Notes: generated from the sequence alone by a model not told the origin. Positions 43,560 to 55,293 are shown, numbered from the stretch's first letter. The stretch is DNA of 64,000 nt from Macrosoma leucophasiata (GCA_036365455.1 JAWQUS010000027.1:18898501-18962500); one strand, 5' to 3'. Translations and numbers: made by a program.

Positions 43560-43682
43560 CGCGTATATTAAACTAAAATGATTTAAAATCAACCCGACGT
43601 TTCGGTCGCTTTTCAGCTTCCGTGATCCCGGGCAGACTGAGGTGACATTTGTCTGACAGAAGTTTGAAAAAATTATATGTAG

Positions 43683-44285
43683 CTACCTCCATCGATTTCG
43701 TAAACGCCTTGCGTAGCGTTCAGGATTAACACAATAATTACTTATGATATCTTGAGGTCTGGCAGACTTCTGCGGCTGGGATTTAATCTTGTTAAGTATG
43801 GGATCCCATGATGTTGATAATCGCCATCCATCTTCTCTATTGAAATTTGGGTGTTTTTTAATTTCAATAGCCTCGCGTACCATTCGTGGAATGGGTTTGT
43901 GTTCTCTAGCGAGTATTTGAATTTTATCAAACCGGATGTAATGGTTTGGCTTATCCGCTATGTGTTCACAGACTGCAGACCTCCCTGTTCTTCGGTTTTT
44001 GACATCAGCAATGTGCTCTTTAACGCGGGTGGATACAGCTCTCTTCGTTTGACCAATATATGAGAGTCGACAATCACAATCTAATTTATAAATGCCAGAA
44101 TTTTGTAATGGAATATTACTTTTAATGGGTCTTAAATACTGATGAATATTTTTATAAGGTTTGAAAACTGTTTTAATGGAATTCTTTTTTAAAATGTTGC
44201 TGATTTTATCTGTGACACCCTTAACGTAAGGTAGTATAGCTGGTTGTCGTTCTCTTGTAGGTCGTTTCACGCGGCCTCTGTACAT
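43683..44285 (-). pseudogene. Penelope-like GIY-YIG endonuclease region
   Basis: The 200-residue frame contains SGIYKLDCDCRLSYIGQTKR (the GIY...YIG core with the Cys pair seen in Penelope proteins), a following TRVKEHIADVKNRR and EAIEIKKHPNFNREDGWRLS near the C-terminus with the catalytic Glu. The frame itself is intact but separated from the RT by frameshifts. Confidence 0.82.
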
Positions 44286-45580
44286 GGAGCTTGTTGTTAT
44301 GTAGCACCTGGCGTAGGTGCTTCAGCTCCCCCTGAAGATGGTGGTCGTCACAGATGCCTCGTGCTCTCTGAAATAGAGATGAGCCAACGGCAGATAAATG
44401 TGCCGGGTGATGGTGTGATTCACCATTAAGGTACCTATCAGTATGGGTAGACTTCCTAAACAAACACAGTGTGACTGAGTGTGTTATTGGTGTTTCTAAT
44501 TAATAAAGTATCTAAGAAGGCTAATTTATTGTCCTGTTCTAATTTTATGGTGTATGGAATTGAGATGTGAAAGAAAAACAGAAACATTATTGCTATCCAA
44601 TATGGTGAATGTGTCATCTACATATCGTTTATAAATGTGAGGTGTTATGGTTGTAGTGCTCAGGGCTCTCTCCTCAAAGTCCTCCATGAATATATCGGCG
44701 ACTATGGGAGAAACTGGGGAGCCCATGGCAACTCCGTCTATTTGTAGGTAGAATTCCCCATTCCACATTAGATAGCCAGATGTCAGGCAGCATTCAAGTA
44801 GTTCTGCATATTGACGGAGCATATTGTGAGCAATTAGCTTTCTTTTAACTATCGACACAATCCTTAACCGGTAAACATGTAAATAAGGATTCAACATCGA
44901 AGCTGACCATTGTTTCATTTGCTGATAGTTGTAGATGTTTGACTTCAGCAATGAAACTGTACGAGTCTTTGACATACGCTCTAGTGTGTCCCCGCAGTGG
45001 TGAAAGTATCTGTGCCACATGTTTTGCCAATTTGTAAGTTGGAGTGTCAATTTGACTAACTATGGGACGAAGGGGAGCGCCAGTCTTATGTATTTTAGGG
45101 AGCCCATACAGTTTGGGTAGCTTTGGACAAGCAGGTAAAAGTTTTGGTACGTCAAGATCCAATGAATATGAATATTTATGCAGTAAATCGGTAGTCTTTT
45201 TTAATATACTAGAGGTGGGGTCTTTGTTTACCTTTTTATATGTGCTTTCATCCGATAACAGCGATAAGATTTTATCATTGTAGTCTGACGTGTCCGTCAC
45301 AACCGTAGCGTTTCCTTTATCAGCACGGAGGACGATGATGTCTTCTGATCGTCTCAAGGTCGTCAGTGAGCGGAGTTCTTCACGAGACAGATTAGGTTTT
45401 GGTGGCCGGCAGTGTCGTAACGCAGACGATACGTCCTGACGGATTTCCTCGGCTGTCTCCTTTGGAACTTGATTCCTAATGACGCAGTCCTCGACGTAAC
45501 TGATAATCTCTTCGTACGGTATCCTCGATGGAGCTGGTGCAAAGTTTAAACGATGAGGTATCCATGGGATTACGCGCGTG
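44221..45580 (-). pseudogene. Penelope-like reverse transcriptase, frameshifted
   Basis: 45357-44845: VLRADKGNATVV, LYGLPKIHKTGAPLRPIVSQ and SFDVESLF. 45050-44526: VAMGSPVSPIVADIFMEDFE and the catalytic YKRYVDDTF. 44463-44286: STHTDRYLN then SHHHP, the RT-endonuclease junction motif of the family. Frame changes near 44855 and 44290-44520 show that it is not functional as it stands. Residues upstream to about 45580 continue the family-typical N-terminus. Confidence 0.82.
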
Positions 45581-45600
45581 CGAAGTCGCGTGAAGAAGGT

Positions 45601-46010
45601 TATATAAGAATCAAAACCTTATAATGGCATTGTTTGTCCAAGATTTTGAACTATCACGTCACAACTTTAATATGAGATCTCAATCTTTGACGTCATCGCG
45701 ACCAAATGAATGTGGCACTGCAATTAGGTACGTAGATTCCGGACGTCTGTGTGAACTGCCATTGTGTTTTACGTATACAAGTACGTATGTAAATGATAAA
45801 AAATGGATCATAACTAGCGTGACCATTTTTATCGTCGCTCAAAACGGGACATTCTCAAAATTAACCTTCAAGGAACCAGGGCGGAAGGGACTTATTTACG
45901 AACGCCCAGGCGCCCAGCTACAACGCCCTTCTTTAAGTATCAATTGATATCGATTGCTTTTGAGATTAATAAATCTACATATCTATTATTTGTTTTTTTT
46001 TATTTATGTA
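45601..46010. other. Unassigned; partial repeat
   Basis: The stretch at 45806-45860 (actagcgtgaccattttt) is the inverse of 46915-46955. These may be two ends of one old DNA element. Confidence 0.35.
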
Positions 46011-46016
46011 ATAGAA

Positions 46017-46257
46017 GTGGTAAACAAGCATGCAGCTCACATTGATGTTAAGTGATGACTGCAGCCTATAGACACCCGATGCGTTACCACTCCTGAGGCC
46101 TAAGGTGTTATGCCTCTGTGCCGCAAATTACAGGGCCGTACATTACCACCTGACCGAAACACGATAGTGTTGAACACTACCATTTAGCGGCAAGTATATT
46201 AGGTAATGCGGTGGTGCCTACGACCGCGAGCTCCGTCACTGGAGCTCTACCACCAGG
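46017..46257 (-). repeat. Family A repeat, near full length
   Basis: gtggtaaacaagcatgcag through gctctaccaccag. Confidence 0.8.
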
Positions 46258-46261
46258 AAAA

Positions 46262-46542
46262 ATCATTATATATAAAAATGAATTGCTGTTCGTTAGTCTC
46301 GCTAAAACTCGAGAACGACTGGATCGATTTGGCTAATTTTGGTTTTGAATGATTTTTAGAAGTCCAGGGATGGTTTAAAAGGTAAGAAAATATGAAAAAA
46401 TTGAAGGTACCTAAATGGTAAAAACCACAATTTCGGTAAAAACCACAATTTCATTTTCTTATACAAATAGTTCGTTTTTATCAAACTTTTGACGCATTAT
46501 TTCATTCTGAAGCTATACGAAGTTTGTAGGGTCAGCTAGCTA
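46262..46542 (+). mobile_element. Helitron-like non-autonomous element
   Basis: Starts near tcattatatataaaaatgaa, contains gttcgttagtctcgctaaaa and ends gtagggtcagctag. TC and CTAG termini are present; the 3' neighbour base is C rather than T. Confidence 0.5.
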
Positions 46543-47250
46543 TACAATAAATATTAAAATTTCGGATTGATGTTTACAGGGCGACTTTAGTCGGGTAGGT
46601 ACGCTAGTATTAAGAAGAAGAAGAAAGAACATTTATTTGCAACAATGTTACACGAGGGATAATAATAATAATAGGTCTCGTATTTTACACTGCATTGTTA
46701 CAAATTGGTCCTAACTCAGCATGTGCTGGCTGAAGGACAACCAGCGCTGGTCTTCCGTAAGAACCTTTAAGTTTCGTCATAGACGGCTATACATATATAA
46801 ATGTAGGTATAGCAGTTTTCTTTACATTTTTGCTGAGATTACCGATAACCGGACATTTTCGCTACCCAAAAGTTTTCCTGGCACACTGGGACGGGCTGCA
46901 TGAAAACGGGACTGTCCCGTTCAAAACGGGACGTATGGTCACGTTAATCATAACTCAACATTTTATATGAGAACACCACAATTAGGTTTCTGGTGGAAGG
47001 TTTATGTGATGTTGGGGTTTTCCCAATGGGCTAGATGACATGGTTTGAAACTAAACGTTCAATTGTAGTAAACAAGCTAAAGACTTGAAAAAGTGTCTAC
47101 TTAAAATGAAAAATAGATGAAATAATAAGTAAGTAGGTAGGTAGGTACCTATTACCAAAAATAAACCTTACAAGTATACACTGTAATTTAGGTAGTTAGG
47201 TACTTCGGTACTTTTACTAATTCTATATTTCACCCTGGGTCTTCAATTAT
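46543..47250. other. LINE-tail-like and cgggac repeats, no gene
   Basis: 46615-46770 resembles a LINE 3' end (cagcatgtgctggctgaagg). 46850-46950 carries inverted cgggac motifs related to 52640-52940. Confidence 0.35.
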
Positions 47251-47254
47251 TTTT

Positions 47255-47560
47255 AGGGTTCCGTAGTAAACAAGGAACCCTTCTAGTTTCGCCATGTCCG
47301 TCTGTCTGTCTGTCTGTCTGTCCGTCGGCGGTTTAGTGCAAAAACTATTAGTACTAGAGACTTGAAATTTGGCACAAGTATACACCTTAATCACGCCGAC
47401 AAAGTGGTAGAATAAAAACATGAAAAAAAAATATTTAGGGTAACTTTCCCTACTTGTAGTGCGCAAATATTTTTTTTTTATTTTCGATTTCCATATTGTT
47501 TCTGGTATCGTTGGATAGGTCTTTAAAAAATATTAGGGGAGTCCGTCATTTTTCGATTTA
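47255..47560 (+). repeat. Family F noncoding repeat
   Basis: tttagggttccgtagtaaac, then a tctg microsatellite (47297-47325), then the A-rich body. Confidence 0.6.
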
Positions 47561-47917
47561 GTTAATTGTTCCTGACTTATTAAGCTTTAAAGTGCAAATT
47601 TTCGTTAGACTCAAGTGTCCCCCTCCTACAGACTAAACGGTTGTTGTTAGAAATTCAAACGTTAGGGCAATAGTAGCTACATATAACGAAATTAAAATGA
47701 AAACTGTCACACTTATGTTGGCCTTGCAAGTTTGCGAGTAATAGTCGATCAAATGTATTTTACTCGAAAATTTCGAACAAGTCCATACAAAATATTTTTT
47801 TTTTCATTACATCTCTTACTCTGTAACTACGGCATGCACTTGTTTATTCTAAACTATAATGATCCTTCTATATATTTTTTTGTTTTTATATAATTAATGT
47901 TTTTTGGTTTTATAATT

Positions 47918-48052
47918 AAAGCACGCATGGCCCCGTTGCTGGTGTAGATCGGACATCGGAAGCGATCTTCTCAGTTAAGCGATACGGACGCGGTCTGGTG
48001 AGTGATGGGTGACCGCTAGTGGCAAATTAAAATGCGCGTTTCCGTGCTTCAT
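47918..48052 (+). repeat. Family B 5S-like SINE head, truncated
   Basis: gcacgcatggccccgttgct, gttaagcgatacggacgcgg and gatgggtgaccgctag are present. It ends at ccgtgcttc, where an R400 fragment begins about 10 bases later. Confidence 0.75.
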
Positions 48053-48061
48053 CACAATCAC

Positions 48062-48298
48062 AGTGAAATAGAATAACAGTGCAATAACACGACCTTTCGG
48101 GTTGCCGCCAAAACTTCATTGTAAATGTTCTGGTAAAGTAGCCATCGTTTTACTCGAATTAGTGACTGTGAGTCTGACTGACGGACTGATAATTAATTGT
48201 CTAACTGACTTTTACGCTGCTTCTTACGTACACGACATAATTATCGTCTTACCTGACACTGGCAATATGCGTAATAGCGATGCCATTACTAAAAAAAA
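48062..48298 (+). mobile_element. R400 retroposon, 5'-truncated
   Basis: cagtgaaatagaataacagt through atagcgatgccatt and an A tail. Confidence 0.75.
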
Positions 48299-48299
48299 A

Positions 48300-48641
48300 A
48301 TACATACATACAAATCAAAACTAGCTTATTTAGCTTAATTAAAATTTATCGACGATAGCGCAGCAACAGTCAAAAGGAAAACCGTTCTTCTGCGGTCTTA
48401 AAAGGATAATATCGAATAATACTTTAACAATAATCAATTATTTTCCTGTACTCACATTATTTGTATAATAACTATCTTACTGTTGGTCGTTAATGCATCC
48501 TGTGACGCAAATGGTAAAACACATTACATTGAAATAACAATCATAATTAGGTACAGCCTCCAATAATAAATATTGCACGTCTACCTTAGGAGGAAGACTT
48601 CGGCTTATTTAGGGTCTATTTTCGATGTAACCAAGGTGGCA
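48300..48641. other. No gene recognised
   Basis: AT-rich sequence without known features. Confidence 0.3.
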
Positions 48642-48805
48642 ACAAGCATGCAGTTCACAGAGATGTTAAGTGATGACTGCCGGCTATAAACATTTACACA
48701 AAACCAAATTAAAATGCAGATGCGTGGCCACTCCTTAGACCTCAGGTATTATGTTTCTGTGAGAGTGCTGAACACTACCATTTGGCGCCAGATAGATTAG
48801 ATCAG
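48642..48805 (-). repeat. Family A repeat, internally shortened
   Basis: ggcaacaagcatgcagttca start; the segment between tgtgag and agtgctgaac is missing. Confidence 0.65.
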
Positions 48806-49010
48806 TGAGAGACTCGATGGGGTCTACGTTTATGCGTTAATAAAAATGGGATATATGGGACAGTGATATAAATGTTAGCCAGGAAAAAACCGGAAAAAAC
48901 CAACCAGAAAAAAATTGAAAGGGGTCTACAAGAAAAATAGTTTGGGAACCTCTGGATTAGATAATTCATTCATTCATTTATTTAATTCTCAACCAACTGG
49001 CGTCTTATTA

Positions 49011-50289
49011 ATAGGTTGGGGAAAAAGTCTTTTCGCATTATAGTATGTATGAACTTGTAATAAAATCTCTTTGGCTGTAGTATTTGTATCTGGCTGGTTT
49101 TGGTATCATTGAAAGTTAAAATTTTAAAGAACATAATTCCAAATTCGAATTAGGCAAATGTGTGATTTTCATTTGTTTTTCGCACTGTCAAGATGAGTGA
49201 ATCTAATGAAGAAATTCGATACATTTTAAAATTTTACTACAAAAAAGGTAAAAATGCAACGCAAGCAGCGAAAAAAAATTGCGATGTTTAAAGGCCTAGT
49301 GCAGTGTCTGTGAGAGTAGCGCAAATTTGGTTTAAGCGTTTTCAATCCGGAAATTTTGATGTCAAAGATGCACCTCGCTCTGGTCGTCCTATTACGGATA
49401 AAATGGATGCCATTTTTGAAAAAATGGAGCAAGATAGACATATCAGTAGTTACGACGTAGCTGAAGAACTGAGAATTGATCACAAAACAGTTTTGGCGCA
49501 TTTGAAAAAAGCTGGGTACAAAAAAAGCTCAATATTTGGTTACCTCACGAGCTCACTGAAAGAAACCTAATGAACCGTGTACTCATTTGTGATTCTTTAT
49601 TACGACGTAATGAAACCGAATCATTTTTGAAGAAGCTGTTACCTGTTGATGAAAAGTGGATCACGTACGACAAGAACGTGCGAAAAAGGTCGTGGTCAAA
49701 GGCCGGTCAGGCTTCACAGACTGGCGAAACCCGGGTTAACTCGCAATAAGGTGATGTGTGCGTGGTGGGAATGGAAGGGCATTATTCATTATGAGCTATT
49801 ACCATCAGGCAGGACTATCGATTCTGAACTCTACTGCGAACAACTGATGAGATGAAAGCAAGAAGTTGAGAGAAAGCGGTCGGAATTGATCAACAGAAGG
49901 GGTGTGGTGTTTCATCATGATAACGCTAGACCTCACACATCTATAGCCACTCAGCAAAAATTAAGAGAGTTTGGCTGGGAGGTGTTAATGCATCCGCCGT
50001 ATAGTCCTGACCTTGCACCTTTAGATTTCCGCCTGTTTCGGTCTCTTCAGAATTCTTTATGCAATGTTAGGTTAACATCACGAGAGGACTGCCAAATCCA
50101 CTTGTCGCGGTATTTTGATGAGAAGTCCCAAAATTTTTATAGCAATGGGATCATGTCCCTACCTACAAGATAGCAAAAGGTTATCGAACAAAATGGTACA
50201 TACATACTTTAGTTAAATTTAAATAAACTATATTAAAAAATGTTTTGAATTATCTTAAAAAATGCTAAGAAACTTTTTCCCCAACCTAA
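49011..50289 (+). mobile_element. Mariner transposon, cecropia-like, copy 2
   Basis: Terminal repeats and length as in 31016-32282, with TA at 49009-49010 and 50290-50291. By eye the two copies are nearly identical over most of their length. Confidence 0.85.
49193..50215 (+). pseudogene. Mariner transposase, inactivated (copy 2)
   Basis: Has the five bases missing from copy 1 near the N-terminus (GKNATQAAKK), but a stop follows at about 49288. A one-base deletion lies near 49528 and the frame breaks again near 49725. There is a stop after QLMR (49854). The DD34D motifs are present, except that the first motif reads PVDEKWI and the third SPDLAPLDF. Its lesions differ from those of copy 1. Confidence 0.85.
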
Positions 50290-50294
50290 TATTA

Positions 50295-50545
50295 CGAGTA
50301 ATACATAAAAATTTATAATATTGTTACATTACAATTGCAAGTAAAAATTATAATAATCAACATATTTATAATAATTAATAATAAAATGCCGTGGTGCCTA
50401 CGCCCTTGAGACCCTACACTGGAATTCGACCGCGGATAAAAATCCAGTCTGTGATATCGCTATCTTTTTAATTTTACCATACTTACATCAGAAAGAGAAA
50501 GTGGGACTAGACTGACAGGAGTATCGATAGCTTTTTTTAAGTTCT
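50295..50545. other. No gene; end fragment of family A at 50390-50430
   Basis: gccgtggtgcctacgccc matches family A but is separated from the rest of the copy. Confidence 0.4.
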
Positions 50546-50549
50546 GGAA

Positions 50550-50676
50550 GTGGCCAACAAGCATGCAGTATGACTGCAGCCTATAGACATCCACAAAAAG
50601 ACCAAGGTCGAAATGCAGATGCGTTACCCCTCCTGAGGCCTAGTGTTATACCTCTGTGCCGGAAATTACATGGCCC
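50550..50676 (-). repeat. Family A fragment
   Basis: ggccaacaagcatgcagt through ggaaattacatggccc; interrupted by the SINE that follows. Confidence 0.7.
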
Positions 50677-50688
50677 TAAACCGATAGC

Positions 50689-51051
50689 TAAGCGAAGCGC
50701 GCATTGCCCAGCGGCTGGTGTAGATCGCAAGCAATCTGCTCCGTTAAGCACTTCGGGCGCGGTCGGGTAGTGTGATGGGTGAGCGCTAGTGGCAAATTAA
50801 ATGCGCGTTTCCGTGCTTCGGAGGGCACGTCAAGCCATCGGTCCCGGTTGCTATCGATGGATAGCAGTCGATAAACCTTGTCGGAGGCCTTATGGGCGGT
50901 TTGAAAACATACGACAGTGGGTTGGCCACTAACCCACCCACCACCACCATTCCGCATTGGAGTAGCGTGGTGGAGTAAGCTCCAGGTCTTCCCCCAAAAA
51001 GGGGAGAGACTCGTGCCCAGCAGTGGGACGTATAATGTGTTGCCATTTTTA
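50689..51051 (+). mobile_element. Family B 5S-like SINE, complete, with 12-bp target-site duplication
   Basis: taaaccgatagc occurs at 50677-50688 and 51052-51063. The head has gttaagcacttcgggcgcgg and gatgggtgagcgct; the tail ends gttgccattttt. Same layout as 42258-42626. Confidence 0.85.
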
Positions 51052-51079
51052 TAAACCGATAGCGTTATCGGTTTTCAAA

Positions 51080-51330
51080 TAGGTATGTATGTATCTTCCT
51101 GCCAGGTCCCTAACGGGGTAAGCAGAGGGTGTGGAGCGCGTGAAGTTACGTTTTTTTCATACATGAACGCCGATTCCTAAGACTTTCGACCCCACCATCA
51201 GACAGAACTCGACCTATTTGGTCATGGTAGGTCAGTCTCGGTCTTCCTGGGCCTCTGCAATCATCCACATTACCATTGTTTATATGTTTAGTCATTCGCT
51301 CATTTGACATTCTTTCTATATGAACGAACC
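51080..51330 (-). mobile_element. Family E LINE fragment
   Basis: Matches 12395-12660, with an internal deletion near 51145. Confidence 0.6.
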
Positions 51331-51714
51331 ATCGGCAAATATGAATTATAAATAGGTAGTCTATATTATGAATCTTTCAACATAACTCAATGTTGTAAAC
51401 GATTGTTGTTTTCGAAATTCATTCGGGTTGAAAAGTATGTTTGGGTTTTTTCCGAAAAGTAAGGTGAATGGAGGAAGATGGAGGCTTAAAGAGTTTTCGA
51501 AATCGCTTTGAAGTAAATAATATTACTTGATCTTACAACTGGATGACATTGAACCGGTTGATTTTTTAATAATAAATATGTTCTGCGCCCGTTCACTGTT
51601 CCTAACACAATTATTATTTTAACAATATAAAACAAATGTATCAGAAAGCAACAGTTGAGTCAAACCACAGAGTCGAATTATGCGCTCAGGTGGCGTATTC
51701 TGTAATCATGTACC
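51331..51714. other. No gene recognised
   Basis: AT-rich sequence without known features. Confidence 0.3.
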
Positions 51715-51842
51715 TATCAAGGTCTCAGGGGTGGCAACACATCTGCTTTTTGACCTCTGGTCTTTATGTAAGTGTCTATAGGCTGCAGTTATCACTTAAC
51801 ATAAGTGTGAATTGCATGTTTGTTTGCCACATTCATTACCAT
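51715..51842 (+). repeat. Family A, 3' part
   Basis: tcaaggtctcaggggtggca through tgtttgccacattcattacc. Confidence 0.65.
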
Positions 51843-51891
51843 TGTTGTAAAAAAAAAACTAAAAAAAAGCTATGGCATAAATTATTGTTTA

Positions 51892-52105
51892 CTAGCGGCC
51901 CGCCCTGGCTTCGCGCGGGCGCTGGTGCAATGTTGTCTACCCTCTCCTATTCATTTTAGCGCGATTATATAGCCTAGCCTTCCCCGATAAATGGGCTATC
52001 TAACACTGAAAGATTTTTAAAATCAGACCAGTAGTTGCTGAGATAAGATTCCTGAGAGAAGCAAACAAACGAAGTCTTCAGCTTTATAATATTAGTAAGT
52101 ATAGA
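51892..52105 (-). mobile_element. Short Helitron, 214 bp, both termini present
   Basis: On the minus strand it begins TCTATACTTACTAATATT and ends in a GC-rich palindrome-like stretch, then CTAG. The host bases are A before and T after, which is the Helitron insertion rule. The body has gggctatctaacactgaaag, a conserved lepidopteran Helitron segment. Confidence 0.75.
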
Positions 52106-52969
52106 TTTTTTTTTGATTGAGAATCAACCAGATTTTATTTTAATAAGTCCCATGATTTACTAATCAACCAGTACATAGGTAGGTATACACGTAAGCATTC
52201 GTTCGATAACATTAAATTACCTAATGAAAGTGTTGGATATATACATTAATTAGGTAGGTATTTATTTAATTTTATCGAACGTGTTATGCTTATAACTAAT
52301 TAGTATAGAATATTATTGAATTATACTCTACAATTTAATTAAATAGAAACTGTTTATGGTACAAGTATGTAAGAGTGCGTAACAAATTAATTGAATCGTA
52401 GGTATTGCTTACACGAGGTAAAATAAACTTTATTGTTGATTTTAACAATATTTTCTTGTATTTTCTTGTTTTCTTGTATTGTAAGTCGAATATAATTTGA
52501 GGCGATAAAAAATCCACTGAATATAAAAAATAATGTAAAAAATGTAGGTACAGATGACTACATTAAAACTAGAGGTTTTCATTGCGAATGCTCATACTCG
52601 TGAACCGCTGCTGTTGGTGGGGAGAGTGTTGCCAGATCAAATTTGTTTCAAATCGGGACAGTAGGTAAAATAAATCGGGAACCAGGGGTACGTAAAATAA
52701 ATCGGAACAGTAAAAAAGCAAGCCAATTAATTAATTTATTGATTATTCCCGAGGCTTTAGATATGGCATAGGGATCCAAACATTATTGATCTTTAGACAG
52801 GCTTTTGTCAAGCAGTGGACGTCTTTCGGTTAAGGTAATAATGATTATTGCTTTATCGAGACATTTAACGTCCCGATCATGTTCTATTCGGGACGAGTTC
52901 CCATAGCCCTGAAAATCGGGATGTCCCGCGCAAATCGGGACACCTGGCAACACTAGTGTGGACTGATGT
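52106..52969. other. No gene; cgggac-type repeat at 52620-52940
   Basis: The region 52640-52940 repeats aaatcgggaca and inverted gtcccg motifs. A diverged DNA element is possible. Confidence 0.35.
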
Positions 52970-53266
52970 GGGGGCGGAACGCCTATCTGAAATGCATTCG
53001 TTTAGGACGTTATCTTGTCCGTTTCGTACCGCCTTTTAAAACATTTTGCTCTTAAGTATTTACCTGCGGACGAAAACACTTTCAGGAAAAAGTTAGGCAG
53101 TACGAAATTTACAAGGGGGCGGACCGCCTAACTGAAATGCTTTCGTTTACGACGTTATCTTGTCCGTTTCGTACCGCCTATTAAAACATTTTGCTCATAA
53201 GTATAAACCTGCGAACTTTAACTGATACGATGTTATCATAGCATTTCAGTTAGGCGGTCGGTCCCC
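52970..53266. mobile_element. MITE with tandemly repeated interior
   Basis: Units at 52970 and 53115 share acgttatcttgtccgtttcg and taccgcct at a 145-bp period. The left end of unit 2, gaccgcctaactgaaatgc, is inverted at 53249-53266 and just before (gcatttcagttaggcggtc). Confidence 0.65.
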
Positions 53267-53269
53267 TGT

Positions 53270-53876
53270 TCTGGTTTGCAAGTGCTTTAAATCATTTTAG
53301 TGGATAGTAGTTTATTTGCATTTATGCTATGGACTTTCACATTATTTGATTTTAATGATAATCTGTCTATACTATATTTAAGCTCTCATTGACAATTTTC
53401 ACTATAGTAGGTAATTTGTGATTTCTAGACGTTTTGAAAGTATTTGTAAAGATCTATTCGAAATAAAAACATTTACTTTCATTTTTCTTTCATAAATTTA
53501 ACCATTACTGGCACGGGAATACAATGATGAATTATTGACATTACACGATTAATCGGGCCACTAGTATAGTGATCTGTGATCAGGCCCTGCCCGTGTCGCG
53601 AGGGCGCCCCACGAGCAGATTAATCGTGTATCTACTTAGCTAGGGTGCCGCTAATTGCACTAGGTAGGTAAGTACGCTAGAAATAAGAAGCTTCCGTTTT
53701 CATTCTCAGTCGGAATCCTAACATAAACAATATCAGACAAATGGCCTCTTAAAACTCTAAAGAGATCACACTAGCACAATATGCGGTGGTGGAAAAAAAA
53801 TTGATTGACTTTTAGTAAGTGGAGAGTTTCGCTGACTGTAATAATATTAGAAATTAAAGAAAACACGGAAAGAAAC
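53270..53876. other. No gene recognised
   Basis: AT-rich sequence without known features. Confidence 0.3.
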
Positions 53877-54210
53877 TGCTGGGCACGAGTCTCTCTCCCT
53901 CTTGGGAGGAGGTGTGGAGCTTACTCCACCACGCTGCTCCAATGCGGGTTGGTGGAGATAAGGGTAAGTGGCCAACCCGATGTCGGATGTTTTCAAACCG
54001 CTCATAAGGCCTCCGACCATGTATAACAACTTCTATCTATCGATAGCAACCGGGACCGACGGCTGAACGTGCCCTCCGAAGCACGGAATTACGAATTCTA
54101 ATTTGCCACTAGCGGTCACCCATCACACCCGACCGTATCGCTTAAGAGAGAATCGGGTAGATCGCTTACGATCTACACCAGCCGCTGGGCCATGCGCGCT
54201 TCATGTATAG
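53877..54210 (-). repeat. Family B 5S-like SINE, tail-truncated
   Basis: ctgctgggcacgagtctctc through ggccatgcgcgcttc. Confidence 0.75.
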
Positions 54211-54754
54211 TATATATTTTTACTGCAGGTAGAGTTTAAGGCAGTTTATGTAGAGTTCCAGTGAACGAGCTCGAAGGTTTACCTAAACTACCGATGGAAC
54301 GGATACAGTTACTGGCTCATTCGGACAATGTCTACTATCCGGCCGCATACCGAATGTTAGCAATATCCGGGTGGATACCGGATTTTCAGAAAACCACAAA
54401 ATTATCAGAAAAGCAACAAAATATCTACCAATGTACAACTTACTTGTACAAGTACAACTTTGTTCTTATATACCCATTTTAGTTACCCATTTCATTAAAA
54501 TTAAACACTTTTTTAAATGAACAACAAATTTTATAATATAAGAATTAAACGAAACCTGGTAATTTCGCAATTCGCCATCTGGTATACGACTGAACAGCTA
54601 TTAGTTTATCTCTAGGGTTGACATTAGCGCATTGCCTAGCTATCGCTGAGTAGTAAGTACTAACGCTACAATATTCAAATTAGATATTGATGTAAAACCC
54701 CAAAATATGGAAAAAAAGAGGTCTTCGGCCTCTGCAAGAGACACAACAACATCA

Positions 54755-54905
54755 ACAACAACAATACACTTTATTGTACACCACTAAAGAATACAAAGAA
54801 ATACACAATAGAGTTACAAAGTATACAAGAGGCGGCCTTATCGCTAGATGAGCGATCTCTACCAGACAACCTTTGGGTAGAGGAAAAGATGTAAAAGAGT
54901 AGGTT
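54755..54905 (-). mobile_element. LINE 3' end with TTG-repeat tail
   Basis: The minus strand reads caaaggttgtctggtagaga, then acaataaagtgtattgttg and (TTG)n. Confidence 0.55.
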
Positions 54906-55293
54906 AGAGGTTACAGATCAAAATATAGAACAGTAAATAAATAATAATAATAATAAAGATTTATATATTAAGATTACACATTGTATGTTGTGTTCAGTAA
55001 TCATCAACCTACTATAGTTTTAAGCTTGGCCTTTTTATACTCGTATAATATTTCACAATATAAAGGAAAAATATACATGTTAGAAAGATAGTTGATAGTT
55101 AGTAAAGACGTTGGTTTTACAGTTTAATAATCAATAATGTTGGGAAATCCCTTCCAGGTGACGCATTTATTTTTATTGTCAATATTTACTGAACAACGTA
55201 CTACTGTTAGGCCATTCACTAAGTACACGCAGACGAAGTCGCTCGCAAAAGATAATTATGGATATCGCGGTAACTTCTTTTTTATGTAATGTT
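54906..55293. other. No gene recognised
   Basis: AT-rich sequence without known features. Confidence 0.3.

Larger units (their letters stand above)
43560..45600 (-). mobile_element. Penelope-like element
   Basis: Carries a Penelope-type RT and a GIY-YIG endonuclease on the minus strand. The 3' flank (43575-43640) contains gaaacgtcgggtt next to agctgaaaagcgacc, similar in layout to the terminal-repeat region of Penelope-like elements that can hold hammerhead ribozymes. A second terminal repeat was not found. Confidence 0.82.

Noticed and set aside
47940..48025. 5S rRNA gene
   Set aside because: Only the internal-control-region part resembles 5S; the terminal helix strands are missing and the sequence continues into a SINE body.
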